Shown here piece by piece: positions 34,721-42,634 of a DNA stretch of 64,000 nucleotides (position 1 is the first letter of the stretch; the number at the start of each line of letters is the position of its first letter). This DNA is from Pseudomonas fluorescens (lineage in GTDB: Bacteria; Pseudomonadota; Gammaproteobacteria; Pseudomonadales; Pseudomonadaceae). The notes under the pieces were generated by a model that did not search any database, was not told where the DNA came from, and saw only the letters and a list, made by a program, of their open reading frames with translations. Both the position numbers and the translations under genes were made by a program. Location of the stretch: NCBI RefSeq assembly GCF_902498065.1, contig NZ_CABVIR010000001.1:620001-684000 (forward strand), given 5' to 3'.

Positions 34721-34786
34721 GTAGGCGCCGGCTTGCTGGCGATGGCATCGGTAAAACCGCCATCGCCGGCAAGCCGGGCTCCTACA
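34721..34786. repeat. REP element pair in inverted orientation
   Basis: GTAGGCGCCGGCTTGCTGGCGATGG and CCATCGCCGGCAAGCCGGGCTCCTAC, abutting the mug remnant on the side where its N-terminal half is missing. Confidence 0.8.
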
Positions 34787-34828
34787 GATTTTGGATGAGC
34801 CCACAATCCTGGGCAGATGTCGCTCCGG

Positions 34829-35248
34829 TTAAACCAGGTTGATCACGACGTCGATGTTGTCACGGGTTGCTTTCGAGTACGGGCAGGTCTGGTGCGCGGC
34901 ATCCACCACTGACCGTGCGACAGCAGGGTCCAGGCCGGGAAGGCTGACGTTGAGGCGCGCCTGCAGGAAAAAGGCGTTTTCGGTCTTGCCCAGGTCCACT
35001 TCGGTATCGACCGACACGTCAGTCGGCAAGGTCACTTTCAACGCGATGGCTGCCTTGCCCATGGCGCCGATGAAGCAGGCCGACCAGCCAGCAGCCAGCA
35101 GTTGTTCGGGGTTGGTGCCACTGCCGGAAGAGCCGGGGGCTGAAAGCTTGATGTCCAGACGGCCGTCGTCACTTCGCGACTCGCCATTACGGCCCCCGGT
35201 TGTGTGGGTCTTGCCGGTGTAAAGCACGGTGTCGATTTGATTGATCAT
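34829..35248 (-). CDS. ohr: organic hydroperoxide resistance protein (Ohr/OsmC family)
   Basis: A 139-residue thiol peroxidase of the Ohr branch. Both redox cysteines are present: peroxidatic in AAGWSACFIGAMG near residue 60 and resolving in DAAHQTCPYSKATR near 125. YTGKTHTTGGRNGESRSDDGRLDIKL is the characteristic N-terminus. It reduces organic and lipid hydroperoxides using lipoylated proteins. No ohrR repressor gene is adjacent, unlike the usual arrangement, so control must be from elsewhere. Confidence 0.93.
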   Translation of the reverse strand: MINQIDTVLYTGKTHTTGGRNGESRSDDGRLDIKLSAPGSSGSGTNPEQLLAAGWSACFIGAMGKAAIALKVTLPTDVSVDTEVDLGKTENAFFLQARLNVSLPGLDPAVARSVVDAAHQTCPYSKATRDNIDVVINLV

Positions 35249-35430
35249 GGCGGTTCCTGCTGAGAGGGGTGGGCTCTTCTACGTCGGTGTCATCGGAGCG
35301 TGTCTTAGCGTCCGATGTGGCCCACTTTTTCACTTCCATGTAGCGCGGATGTGTCCTGATCCGGCGCTTGTGTAACGCGGTGTAAGATCACCGCGCAAAA
35401 ATACACGCCGATACAAATCGAGCACCAGAA

Positions 35431-35463
35431 ACCTCCTGGAGCGAGCTTGTTCCCACAGGAAAA
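35431..35463. repeat. partial REP unit
   Basis: CCTGGAGCGAGCTTGTTCCCACAGG: a degenerate half of the variant found at 16600, just after the permease stop on the minus strand. Confidence 0.5.
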
Positions 35464-35467
35464 GGCT

Positions 35468-37024
35468 TCACCCCTGTTTGTTCAACGCCGCCTCAGTCGC
35501 AGCGATTTCCGCCTGGCGCCTGATGATCAAGTCACCCGTTGGCGGCCCCTGAAAACGCCGCGCTTCGAAACCGAACCAGACGATGGCCGTCAGCACCAGG
35601 AAGCCGATGGTGATGTACAGCGCCCAATCATTCGGTGGCTGGATGCCGATGACGAAGATCACCACCATCGAGAGCACCGAGAGCACAGCGAATAAGGAGA
35701 ACAACCCGCGCCCCATGTTCCACGGCCCCATGGTCGGCCACTTCGCAGTTCCATAAGTGAACAGGCCCAGCACGATGGGAATGATGAAAGAGAAGAACAG
35801 GAAAATCACCGTGCACGAGACCACGATGGTGTAGACCGGCGTTGCCCCGATCGAGATGACCGACGAGCCCCAGTCGAACAACACGGCCAAGGTCGCGCCG
35901 GTCCAGATGGCGGCCACCGGGCTGCGATATTTCGCCGAGACCGAGGCCAGCGCTTTCGAGCAGGGCAGGCCGCCGTCACGGGAAAACGCGAAGATCATGC
36001 GCGACACGGAGGTGACGGTCGCCAGGCCGCAGAGAAACTGCGAGATGAAAATCGCCACGTATAACGCCAGTTTCAGGATGGGGTTCACCTGGGCATTCAT
36101 GGCCCAGAAGAACACGTTCCAGCCTTGTTTCGCCGCTTCGTCCATGCTCGGCAGCATTAGCACGAACGAACTCAGCATCACCCAACCGAACAGCAACGAC
36201 CAGATCACCGACATGACCATGCCGCGCGGCACCGACATGGCCGCATTGCGGGTTTCTTCGGAGGTGTGCGCCGAAGCGTCATAACCGGTGATGGTGTAGA
36301 TCGGCAACAGCAGGCCGAGCATGAACACCCAACTGTTCGACACCTGTGGCCAGACACTGCCGCCGGCTTCACCGGAATAGTTGCCGAAAGTCCACAGCCG
36401 GGCGAACTCATAACTCGGGGCCGAGATCAGGCAGACAACCGTCAGCGCGAGCGCCGTGGCGAAAATCAGGTAGCCCGAGAAGTCGGTGAGTTTCGCGGTC
36501 AGACCGATGCCCAGATGGTTACACAAGGCCTGGATGCCGGTCAGGATCGCCAGGAAAATCACCCTCACCGTGGTGGTGTCTTCCATGCCCAGCGCCGGTC
36601 CGAAGGCACCGAAAAAGAAGTAATAGGTGCCGACATTGATCGCGCCGAGCACCGTGACCAGTCCCAGCAGATTGAACCAGGCCGTCAGCCAGCCGGTGAA
36701 GCGGTTACCGAGAATCGAACCCCAGTGATAGAGACCGCCAGCGGTGGGGTAGGCCGAGGCAATCTGCGCCATGGCCAGGGCGAACACCCCGGAGATCAGG
36801 CAGCCGATGGGCCAGCCGATGCCGATCGCCGCACCCCCAGCGCCCGAGGTGCCCTGGGCCAGTGAATTGATACCGCCGGAGAGGATGCAGATGATCGAAA
36901 AGGAAATCGCGAAGTTGGAGAAAACCCCCATTCGTCGCGACAATTGCTGGGCATAGCCCATGCTGTGCAGCACCTTGACGTCATCGTCGTGCGCGTCGGT
37001 GCCGGGCTGGCTTGCTGGGTTCAT
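35468..37024 (-). CDS. APC-family amino acid/amine permease
   Basis: A 518-residue transporter with about twelve membrane helices. N-terminal VLHSMGYAQQLSRRMGVFSNFAISFSIICILSGGINS is typical of the GABA/amino-acid-choline (ACT) subgroup, and ITGYDASAHTSEETRNAAMSVPRG is its conserved loop. ATG 37024 gives MNPASQPGTD; the upstream in-frame start at 37090 is less likely. It is the last gene of a four-gene unit with a glutamate-amine ligase, aldehyde dehydrogenase and iron alcohol dehydrogenase, so its cargo is probably an amine or amino alcohol. Confidence 0.9.
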   Translation of the reverse strand: MNPASQPGTDAHDDDVKVLHSMGYAQQLSRRMGVFSNFAISFSIICILSGGINSLAQGTSGAGGAAIGIGWPIGCLISGVFALAMAQIASAYPTAGGLYHWGSILGNRFTGWLTAWFNLLGLVTVLGAINVGTYYFFFGAFGPALGMEDTTTVRVIFLAILTGIQALCNHLGIGLTAKLTDFSGYLIFATALALTVVCLISAPSYEFARLWTFGNYSGEAGGSVWPQVSNSWVFMLGLLLPIYTITGYDASAHTSEETRNAAMSVPRGMVMSVIWSLLFGWVMLSSFVLMLPSMDEAAKQGWNVFFWAMNAQVNPILKLALYVAIFISQFLCGLATVTSVSRMIFAFSRDGGLPCSKALASVSAKYRSPVAAIWTGATLAVLFDWGSSVISIGATPVYTIVVSCTVIFLFFSFIIPIVLGLFTYGTAKWPTMGPWNMGRGLFSLFAVLSVLSMVVIFVIGIQPPNDWALYITIGFLVLTAIVWFGFEARRFQGPPTGDLIIRRQAEIAATEAALNKQG

Positions 37025-37116
37025 GCTGTGTACCCCATCAGGTTTTGATTCAATCCATTGGCGTTTGCGCAATGGGCTGGTCTTCAACACCTTGTCGTAC
37101 TGCTCCTTTTACCCAT

Positions 37117-38277
37117 CTAAACGCGGCCGTGATAAGCCGCGTCGAAAATGCTCGCCACCCCAATCCTGGTCAATGGCAGGGGATTGCCGCTGGCCGAGGG
37201 ATCGACAATCGCCATGTCCGCAATCAGGTCGGCCTGCTGGTCATCCACGCCCAACTCAACCAGCGTATGCGGCACGCCGATGTCTATGCGCAGCTTGAGA
37301 ACGAAGGCCAGAAAACTGTCGAAGCCGGGGGAGGGCAGCCGCAGATAAGCCGCGAGACGAATGATGCGTTCCTCGATGGCCGGGCGATTGAACTGCAACA
37401 CATACGGCATGAACGTGGCGTTGGTCATGCCGTGATGGGTGTCGTACAGCGCGCCCACCGGATGCGAGAGTGCGTGCATGCCGCCCAGGCCTTTCTGAAA
37501 TGCAGTGGCACCCATCGCTGCGGCGGCGAGCATTTGTGCGCGCGCTTCGAGGTCCGAAGGGGTGTGCACGGCGCGCACCAGGGCATTGGCCACCAGGCGC
37601 ATGCCTTCCACTGCAATGCCGTCGGCCAGCGGGTGAAAACCGGGGGCGCAATACGCCTCCAGACAATGGGCAAACGCATCCATGCCGGTGCCGGCAGTCA
37701 CTTTTGCTGGCATACCGACGGTAAGTACCGGGTCGCTGATGACCACCCGCGGCATCATTTTCGGGTGGAAGATGATGCGTTTGGTGTGCGTGCGTTCATC
37801 GATGATCACCGCCGCGCGGCCGACCTCGGAACCGGTTCCCGCCGTGGTCGGCACCGCAATGACCGGGGCGATGCGGCTGTCGTCGGCGCGGGTCCAGTAG
37901 TCGCCGATGTCTTCGAAATCCCAAACGGGTCGGGTCTGCCCGCTCATGAACGCGATGAGTTTGCCCATGTCCAGGCCGCTGCCACCGCCGAAGGCAACCA
38001 CGCCATCGTGCTGGCCGGCGCGCCAGGCTTCGAGCCCACCGGCCAGGTTGGCTTCGACCGGATTGGGCTTGAGGTCACAGAACAGCGCGACGCCAAGGCC
38101 CGCGGCGCGCAAGGCATCTATCGCCGCCGTGGTGATCGGCGCGCGCCCCAGGCCGCTGTCGGTGACCAGCAACGGGCGCTGGATGCCCTGACTGCGGCAG
38201 ACCTCGGCCAGCTCGGCAATACGCCCGACACCGAAGCGAATGCTGGTGGGGTAGTTCCAGTTTCCAGTCAGTTTCAT
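37117..38277 (-). CDS. iron-containing alcohol dehydrogenase
   Basis: A 386-residue group III dehydrogenase. NAD site GGGSGLDMGK near residue 97; metal ligands Asp and His in GTGMDAFAHCLEAY near 198 and the two histidines in GGMHALSHPVGALYDTHHGMTNA near 265. It oxidises a primary alcohol to an aldehyde with NAD. Only three bases separate its start codon from the aldehyde dehydrogenase stop, so the pair is translationally linked. The context suggests it oxidises the hydroxyl of a gamma-glutamylated amino alcohol. Confidence 0.92.
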   Translation of the reverse strand: MKLTGNWNYPTSIRFGVGRIAELAEVCRSQGIQRPLLVTDSGLGRAPITTAAIDALRAAGLGVALFCDLKPNPVEANLAGGLEAWRAGQHDGVVAFGGGSGLDMGKLIAFMSGQTRPVWDFEDIGDYWTRADDSRIAPVIAVPTTAGTGSEVGRAAVIIDERTHTKRIIFHPKMMPRVVISDPVLTVGMPAKVTAGTGMDAFAHCLEAYCAPGFHPLADGIAVEGMRLVANALVRAVHTPSDLEARAQMLAAAAMGATAFQKGLGGMHALSHPVGALYDTHHGMTNATFMPYVLQFNRPAIEERIIRLAAYLRLPSPGFDSFLAFVLKLRIDIGVPHTLVELGVDDQQADLIADMAIVDPSASGNPLPLTRIGVASIFDAAYHGRV

Positions 38278-38280
38278 GGC

Positions 38281-39672
38281 CTACACCTCGTGGCGCAGAT
38301 GAAAGGATTTGGCGCGGGTCAGGTGCTCGTAACCCAGGCGCGACAGCGTGACGCCGCGTCCGCTGTGCTTGACCCCGGTCCAGGCCAGCGCCGGGTCGAG
38401 GTAATCGCAGCGGTTCATGAATACGGTGCCCGTGGCGATCTCGTTGCCGAGACGTTCGGCGGCGGCGAGATCTTGGGTCCACAGGGAGGCGCTGAGTCCG
38501 AACTCACTGTCGTTCATCAAGGCGATGGCTTCGTCGTCGCCAGTCACGGGCATGATGCCGACCACCGGGCCAAAGCTTTCGTCGCGCATCACTGACATGC
38601 GATGGTTCACATCCACCAGCACTTGAGGCGCCAGGTAAGCGCTGCCCGGTGCATCGGCGGGAAAAGTTTTCGGATCGATCAACGCTCTGGCGCCCTCGGC
38701 CAGCGCGTCGGCAATCTGTCCGCGAACAAAATCAGCGGCGGCCGGCGAGACCATCGGACCCAGCGTGGTGGCTTCGTCCAGCGGGTTGCCCAACACGTAC
38801 TGGCGAGTCAAATCGGCGAAGCGCTCGACGAAGGCAGGATAGATTTTCTCGTCCACATAGATGCGCTCGACCGCGCAGCAGCTTTGCCCTGAGTTGAAGA
38901 AGCTGCCGTCCACCAGGTTTTCCACGGCGTGTTCGAGGTTGGCGTCGGCGCGAACGTAGGCCGGGTCTTTGCCGCCGAGCTCCAGGCCCATGCCGATGAA
39001 ATCTGTGCTGGCTGCTTGTTGGACTTGCAGGCCAGCGTCCACCGAGCCAGTGAAGTTCACCTGTTGTATGTCTCCGGTGACGATGGCTACTGCGGTACTG
39101 GCATGACTGAGCAGCAGGTTCTGGAACAACCCTTCAGGCAGATTGGCTCGGCGAAAAGCTTCAGCGAAACGCTCGCCGACCAGCAGGGTTTGCGATGCAT
39201 GCTTGAGGATGACGCTGTTGCCCGCCATCAACGCGGGAATAATCGTGTTGACGGCGGTCAGATAGGGGTAATTCCACGGGGCGATCACGAGCACCGTACC
39301 GAGCGGCTCGCGAGTGATGTAACGCCGAAAACCCGCGACCGGTGCGGGCTCAACGGCTGCAAGCGCTTCAGGCGCAATAGCGATCATGTGCCGGGCTCGC
39401 TCTTCGAAACCGCGCAGTTCGCCAGCGCCAAAACGCACCGGTCGACCCATTTGCCAGGCCAGCTCCGGCACGATTTCATCTTTCATGGCGAGCATCGCGT
39501 CCACAGCGGCACTGCAAAAAGTTGCGCGCTCGCTCAGTGGTCGGCGCTTCCATTGCGCCTGGGCAGTTGCAGCCGCCTCAAGCGCCTGAAGGAGCCGGAC
39601 CGTATCTGTTTGTTGGCGCTCGACGTACACCCGGCCATCGACCGGAGAAATAAGCTGAATTTTCGCAGTCAT
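38281..39672 (-). CDS. NAD(P)-dependent aldehyde dehydrogenase
   Basis: A 463-residue aldehyde dehydrogenase of the succinate-semialdehyde type. Catalytic Glu in MGLELGGKDPAYV near residue 232 and Cys in FFNSGQSCCAVERIYV near 266; VIAPWNYPYLTAVNTIIPAL binds the coenzyme. It would turn the aldehyde made by the next gene's alcohol dehydrogenase into an acid. It lies seven bases after the ligase stop. Confidence 0.93.
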   Translation of the reverse strand: MTAKIQLISPVDGRVYVERQQTDTVRLLQALEAAATAQAQWKRRPLSERATFCSAAVDAMLAMKDEIVPELAWQMGRPVRFGAGELRGFEERARHMIAIAPEALAAVEPAPVAGFRRYITREPLGTVLVIAPWNYPYLTAVNTIIPALMAGNSVILKHASQTLLVGERFAEAFRRANLPEGLFQNLLLSHASTAVAIVTGDIQQVNFTGSVDAGLQVQQAASTDFIGMGLELGGKDPAYVRADANLEHAVENLVDGSFFNSGQSCCAVERIYVDEKIYPAFVERFADLTRQYVLGNPLDEATTLGPMVSPAAADFVRGQIADALAEGARALIDPKTFPADAPGSAYLAPQVLVDVNHRMSVMRDESFGPVVGIMPVTGDDEAIALMNDSEFGLSASLWTQDLAAAERLGNEIATGTVFMNRCDYLDPALAWTGVKHSGRGVTLSRLGYEHLTRAKSFHLRHEV

Positions 39673-39679
39673 GGTGTGC

Positions 39680-41053
39680 TCAATAGCGCTCGAAGCCGCG
39701 CTGCAGTTCCCAGTCGGTGATTCGCCGGTCGTACTCTTTCTGCTCCCACTCGGCGGTGTGCACGTAGTGATCGACCACTTCGTCGCCGAACGCCTCGCGC
39801 AACATGCTCGATCCCTTCAAGGCGGAGCAGGCATCGCGCAGGGTTTTCGAGACTTCCGGCAGTTGCTCGTCGAGGTAGGCGTCGCCCTCGAACGGCGCCG
39901 CGAGCTCGAGCTTCTCGTCGACACCGGCCAGGCCCGCCGCGATCAGCGCGGCGAAGGCCAGATAAGGGTTGAGGTCGGCGCCGCCGATGCGGCATTCGAT
40001 GCGGATGGATTTACTGCCTTCGGCGCACAAACGAAAGCCGGCGGTACGATTGTCCCGGCTCCACACTGCCCGCGTCGGTGCGAAGGTGCCGGCCTGGAAG
40101 CGCTTGTATGAATTGATGTAGGGCGCAAGAAAACAGGTGATGTCGTTGGCGTACTTGAGCTGCCCGGCGACCCAGGCGCGCATCAGTTTCGACATGCCGA
40201 ACTCGGCTTTCGCGTCGAAGAACAGTGGTTTTTTGGCGTTTTTGTCCCACAGCGAATTATGGATATGGCTGCTGGAACCGGCGGTGTCATAGCGCCACTT
40301 GGCCATGAACGTGATCGCCTTGCCTTGCAACTGCGCGATCTCTTTGCAGGCGTGTTTGATGATGACGTGATGGTCGGCCATGGTCATGGCATCGGCATAA
40401 CGAATGTTGATTTCTTCCTGGCCGGGGCCCCATTCACCCTTGGAGTTTTCCACGGGAATGCCGGACGCTTGCAGATGCTTGCGAATCGCCCGCAGCACTG
40501 GCTCCTCGCGGGTGGTCTGCAGGATGTTGTAATCCTCGATGTAATGGCCGGCGGTTTTCGGTTTTTGATAATTGCGCTTGTGGATCGCCTCGTAGCTCTC
40601 ATCAAACAGATAGAACTCGAGTTCCGAGGCGAACATGCCGGTGTAGCCGCGTTCGCGCAGGCGCTCGACCTGCCTTTTCAGAATCGCCCGCGGGCTGTGC
40701 GGCAAATCCTTTCGATGGTGATGATCGAGCACATCGCAGAGCACCAGTGCCGTGCATTCCAGCCAGGGCACGCGGCGCAGCGTGGACATGTCAGGCTTGA
40801 GGACGAAGTCGCCATAGCCTTTGCTCCAACTGGCCGCGGCGTAACCTGGCACCGGTTCCATGTCGATGTCGTCGGCCAGCAGGTAATTGCAGCAGTGGGT
40901 TTCTTCGTGGCCACTGTCGATGAAAAACTCGACCTGAAACCGCTTGCCGACCAGGCGTCCCTGCATGTCGACCATGCAGACCAATACGGTATCGATTTCA
41001 CCAGCGGCGGCAGCGCGCTTGAGCGCGTCAAAACTGAGGAGGGGCTCGGTCAT
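39680..41053 (-). CDS. glutamine synthetase-family gamma-glutamyl-amine ligase
   Basis: A 457-residue glutamine synthetase-like enzyme of the PuuA/IpuC type. Metal-binding glutamates are in FASELEFYLFD and GQEEINIRYADA, ATP/glutamate features in KWRYDTAGSSSHIHNSLWD (His-x-His) and CRIGGADLNPYLAFAALIAAGL. The N-terminal beta-grasp includes VCMVDMQGRLVGKRF. Such enzymes join glutamate to an amine (putrescine, isopropylamine, ethanolamine). ATG 41053 (MTEPLLSFDALKRA) is chosen over an upstream start 38 codons earlier. First gene of the four-gene catabolic unit. A gamma-glutamyl hydrolase to release the product is not in the unit. Confidence 0.9.
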   Translation of the reverse strand: MTEPLLSFDALKRAAAAGEIDTVLVCMVDMQGRLVGKRFQVEFFIDSGHEETHCCNYLLADDIDMEPVPGYAAASWSKGYGDFVLKPDMSTLRRVPWLECTALVLCDVLDHHHRKDLPHSPRAILKRQVERLRERGYTGMFASELEFYLFDESYEAIHKRNYQKPKTAGHYIEDYNILQTTREEPVLRAIRKHLQASGIPVENSKGEWGPGQEEINIRYADAMTMADHHVIIKHACKEIAQLQGKAITFMAKWRYDTAGSSSHIHNSLWDKNAKKPLFFDAKAEFGMSKLMRAWVAGQLKYANDITCFLAPYINSYKRFQAGTFAPTRAVWSRDNRTAGFRLCAEGSKSIRIECRIGGADLNPYLAFAALIAAGLAGVDEKLELAAPFEGDAYLDEQLPEVSKTLRDACSALKGSSMLREAFGDEVVDHYVHTAEWEQKEYDRRITDWELQRGFERY

Positions 41054-41265
41054 CACGTCAATCCTGCGTGAAAGGGTTGGGCCTGTCTGAGATAGCTGTT
41101 GCAGACGCTCTCCAGAACAACCAAAAACCCTGCAGAATCGAGCATCGTGAGCAATGAGCTGATCCAAGCTTAGCCTACTGTTGGATGGCGCAAGTTTTGG
41201 TGATCAAAACCGGTCCTTTCAGTTAGTCTGCGTTCGCGTCATCACCCACTGATCCGGAACCGAAC

Positions 41266-41655
41266 ATGATGAAAACCGTAGCCCTTGCAGTCGCCGTGGT
41301 GTTCAACGCAGTGTTCTTCTGCGCGCCCGCCGTTGCGGCTGGCGATGTTGACGCCGGGGCGAAACTGTTCACGCGGATCTGCGGTGGCTGTCATCAAGTC
41401 GGGGAATCGGCGCGGGGTGGCTTCGGCCCGCAACTCAACGGCATTTTCGGCCGCCCTTCGGGTAGCGTGGCGGACTATCAATACTCCGACGCGATGAAAT
41501 CCGCCGGTATTGTCTGGACCCGCGAGACGCTGACGGCTTACCTCGAAGCGCCGAAGAAAGTGGTGCCCGGCACCCGGATGATTTTCTGGGGGCTCAGCGA
41601 TCCGGAGAAGATCGAGGATGTGTTGGCGTACTTGCAGACGTTTCAGCCTCGGTAG
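41266..41655 (+). CDS. small class I cytochrome c
   Basis: A 129-residue periplasmic monohaem cytochrome c. Signal peptide ends APAVA-AG; the haem site is CGGCH near residue 39-43 and the axial methionine in PGTRMIFWGL near 106. The pattern GPQLNGIFGRPSGSVADYQYSDAM resembles mitochondrial-type cytochrome c2. No oxidase or dehydrogenase gene is near, so the electron partner is unknown. Its stop is four bases from that of the convergent chorismate mutase gene. Confidence 0.92.
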   Translation: MMKTVALAVAVVFNAVFFCAPAVAAGDVDAGAKLFTRICGGCHQVGESARGGFGPQLNGIFGRPSGSVADYQYSDAMKSAGIVWTRETLTAYLEAPKKVVPGTRMIFWGLSDPEKIEDVLAYLQTFQPR

Positions 41656-41659
41656 CCCA

Positions 41660-42223
41660 TCACTCCGTTATGCACAAATCCCCGGTGGCACGAATCAGTG
41701 CCTGACCATGCAACTGATCCTTGATCAGCGCGGACCGCGCTTTGGCCAGCCACTGAGCGCAGTTCGGGTCTTTGCGATAGGGCGCGAAATCGGCGTAGTG
41801 CTGCAACAGGCGATTTTGCAACTCATCCAGCCGTGGCCGGATCTGTTTGGCGAGGTCTGGCCGTGGCGTGTCAGGCGCCTTGCCCGCCGCTTGCCATTGA
41901 GCGAGCAGTCCATATTGCACCAGCTTGTTGGCCTCAACCTGCGCGGCGATCAACTCGGCGATTTCGTCCGGGTTCAATTTTCGATCCACGGCCATCTTCC
42001 TGGCGTTGGCAATGACTTGCGCTTCCCGCGCACTGTCGAGGATCGGTTTGCCGCTGTCCCATTTGGTCAGCGCAACCAGATCACCCATGCTCAGGCGTTC
42101 GTTCATCGCCATCAGCAGCGGTTGCAAACTGGCAGGCGCCGGGGAGGGCATGCCGGCTTGCGCGCCGCAAGCGAGCAAACCGGACAGGGCGCAGGTCAGC
42201 AGCAGACGTGGGGAGCAAAACAT
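41660..42223 (-). CDS. periplasmic chorismate mutase
   Basis: A 187-residue AroQ gamma-class chorismate mutase with a signal peptide (ending AQA-GM). Helical sequence with MNERLSMGDLVALTKWDSGKPILDSAREAQVI, then EIAELIAAQVEANKLVQYGLLAQW, matches the secreted *AroQ group, which converts chorismate to prephenate outside the cytoplasm. ATG 42223 has TGAGG upstream; a TTG two codons earlier is in frame. In P. aeruginosa it is linked to a periplasmic cyclohexadienyl dehydratase, which is not in the window. Confidence 0.9.
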   Translation of the reverse strand: MFCSPRLLLTCALSGLLACGAQAGMPSPAPASLQPLLMAMNERLSMGDLVALTKWDSGKPILDSAREAQVIANARKMAVDRKLNPDEIAELIAAQVEANKLVQYGLLAQWQAAGKAPDTPRPDLAKQIRPRLDELQNRLLQHYADFAPYRKDPNCAQWLAKARSALIKDQLHGQALIRATGDLCITE

Positions 42224-42314
42224 GGGCAAACCTCATTGGATACGGACTCGCAATCAGGTGTTATGTATCACAGGTGTGCCAGTGGCATTAAGGGGCGCTG
42301 ATTTATTTGTGCAC

Positions 42315-42347
42315 GAAAAAGCCCGGTGGGTGAGCTCGGGCTTTTTG
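42315..42347 (-). terminator. terminator of the degraded repeat gene copy
   Basis: AAAAAGCCCG and CGGGCTTTTT with an 11-base loop. The same kind of hairpin follows the intact copy at 44387. Confidence 0.7.
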
Positions 42348-42373
42348 TCGAGTGCCGCGGTAGGGCTATTCAT

Positions 42374-42487
42374 TCATGCGGCGCGGCTTTCGATCAGGCG
42401 GTCGGAACCGCCTTCGGCGACGCGATTCTCGATCAGACGATCCGAAACATCATGGCGAGTGGATATCTGCGCGAAGGTGATTATGCT
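42374..42487 (-). pseudogene. degraded copy of the 13-residue-repeat protein gene
   Basis: On the minus strand this stretch reads DVSDRLIENR, then VAEGGSDRLIESR and AA, then a stop. That is the last two repeats of the protein encoded at 44446-44730. The signal peptide, start and first repeats are missing, and an in-frame stop lies at 42488-42490. Together with the terminator at 42315 it forms a partial direct duplication of 44387-44530, on the other side of the MFS gene. Confidence 0.65.
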
Positions 42488-42634
42488 TCAGGGATCCTTG
42501 CAGTGATGTGAGGCGGTCAGCCTGTTGCCAGGCTTTGCGCAATCCGTAGTCCGATGACTTCAGCCCCAGGGCCTGGGTGCGACGATGGTAGTGAGGTGCT
42601 CCGGCCTAAAACAAGAGCAAGACGGAGAAGACTG
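42488..42634. other. leader region of the MFS gene
   Basis: About 150 bases between the repeat-gene remnant and the MFS start. It presumably holds the MFS promoter; I recognise no regulator site. Confidence 0.4.

Noticed and set aside
42326..42511. 61-codon plus-strand frame
   Set aside because: It is the reverse of the degraded repeat-protein remnant.
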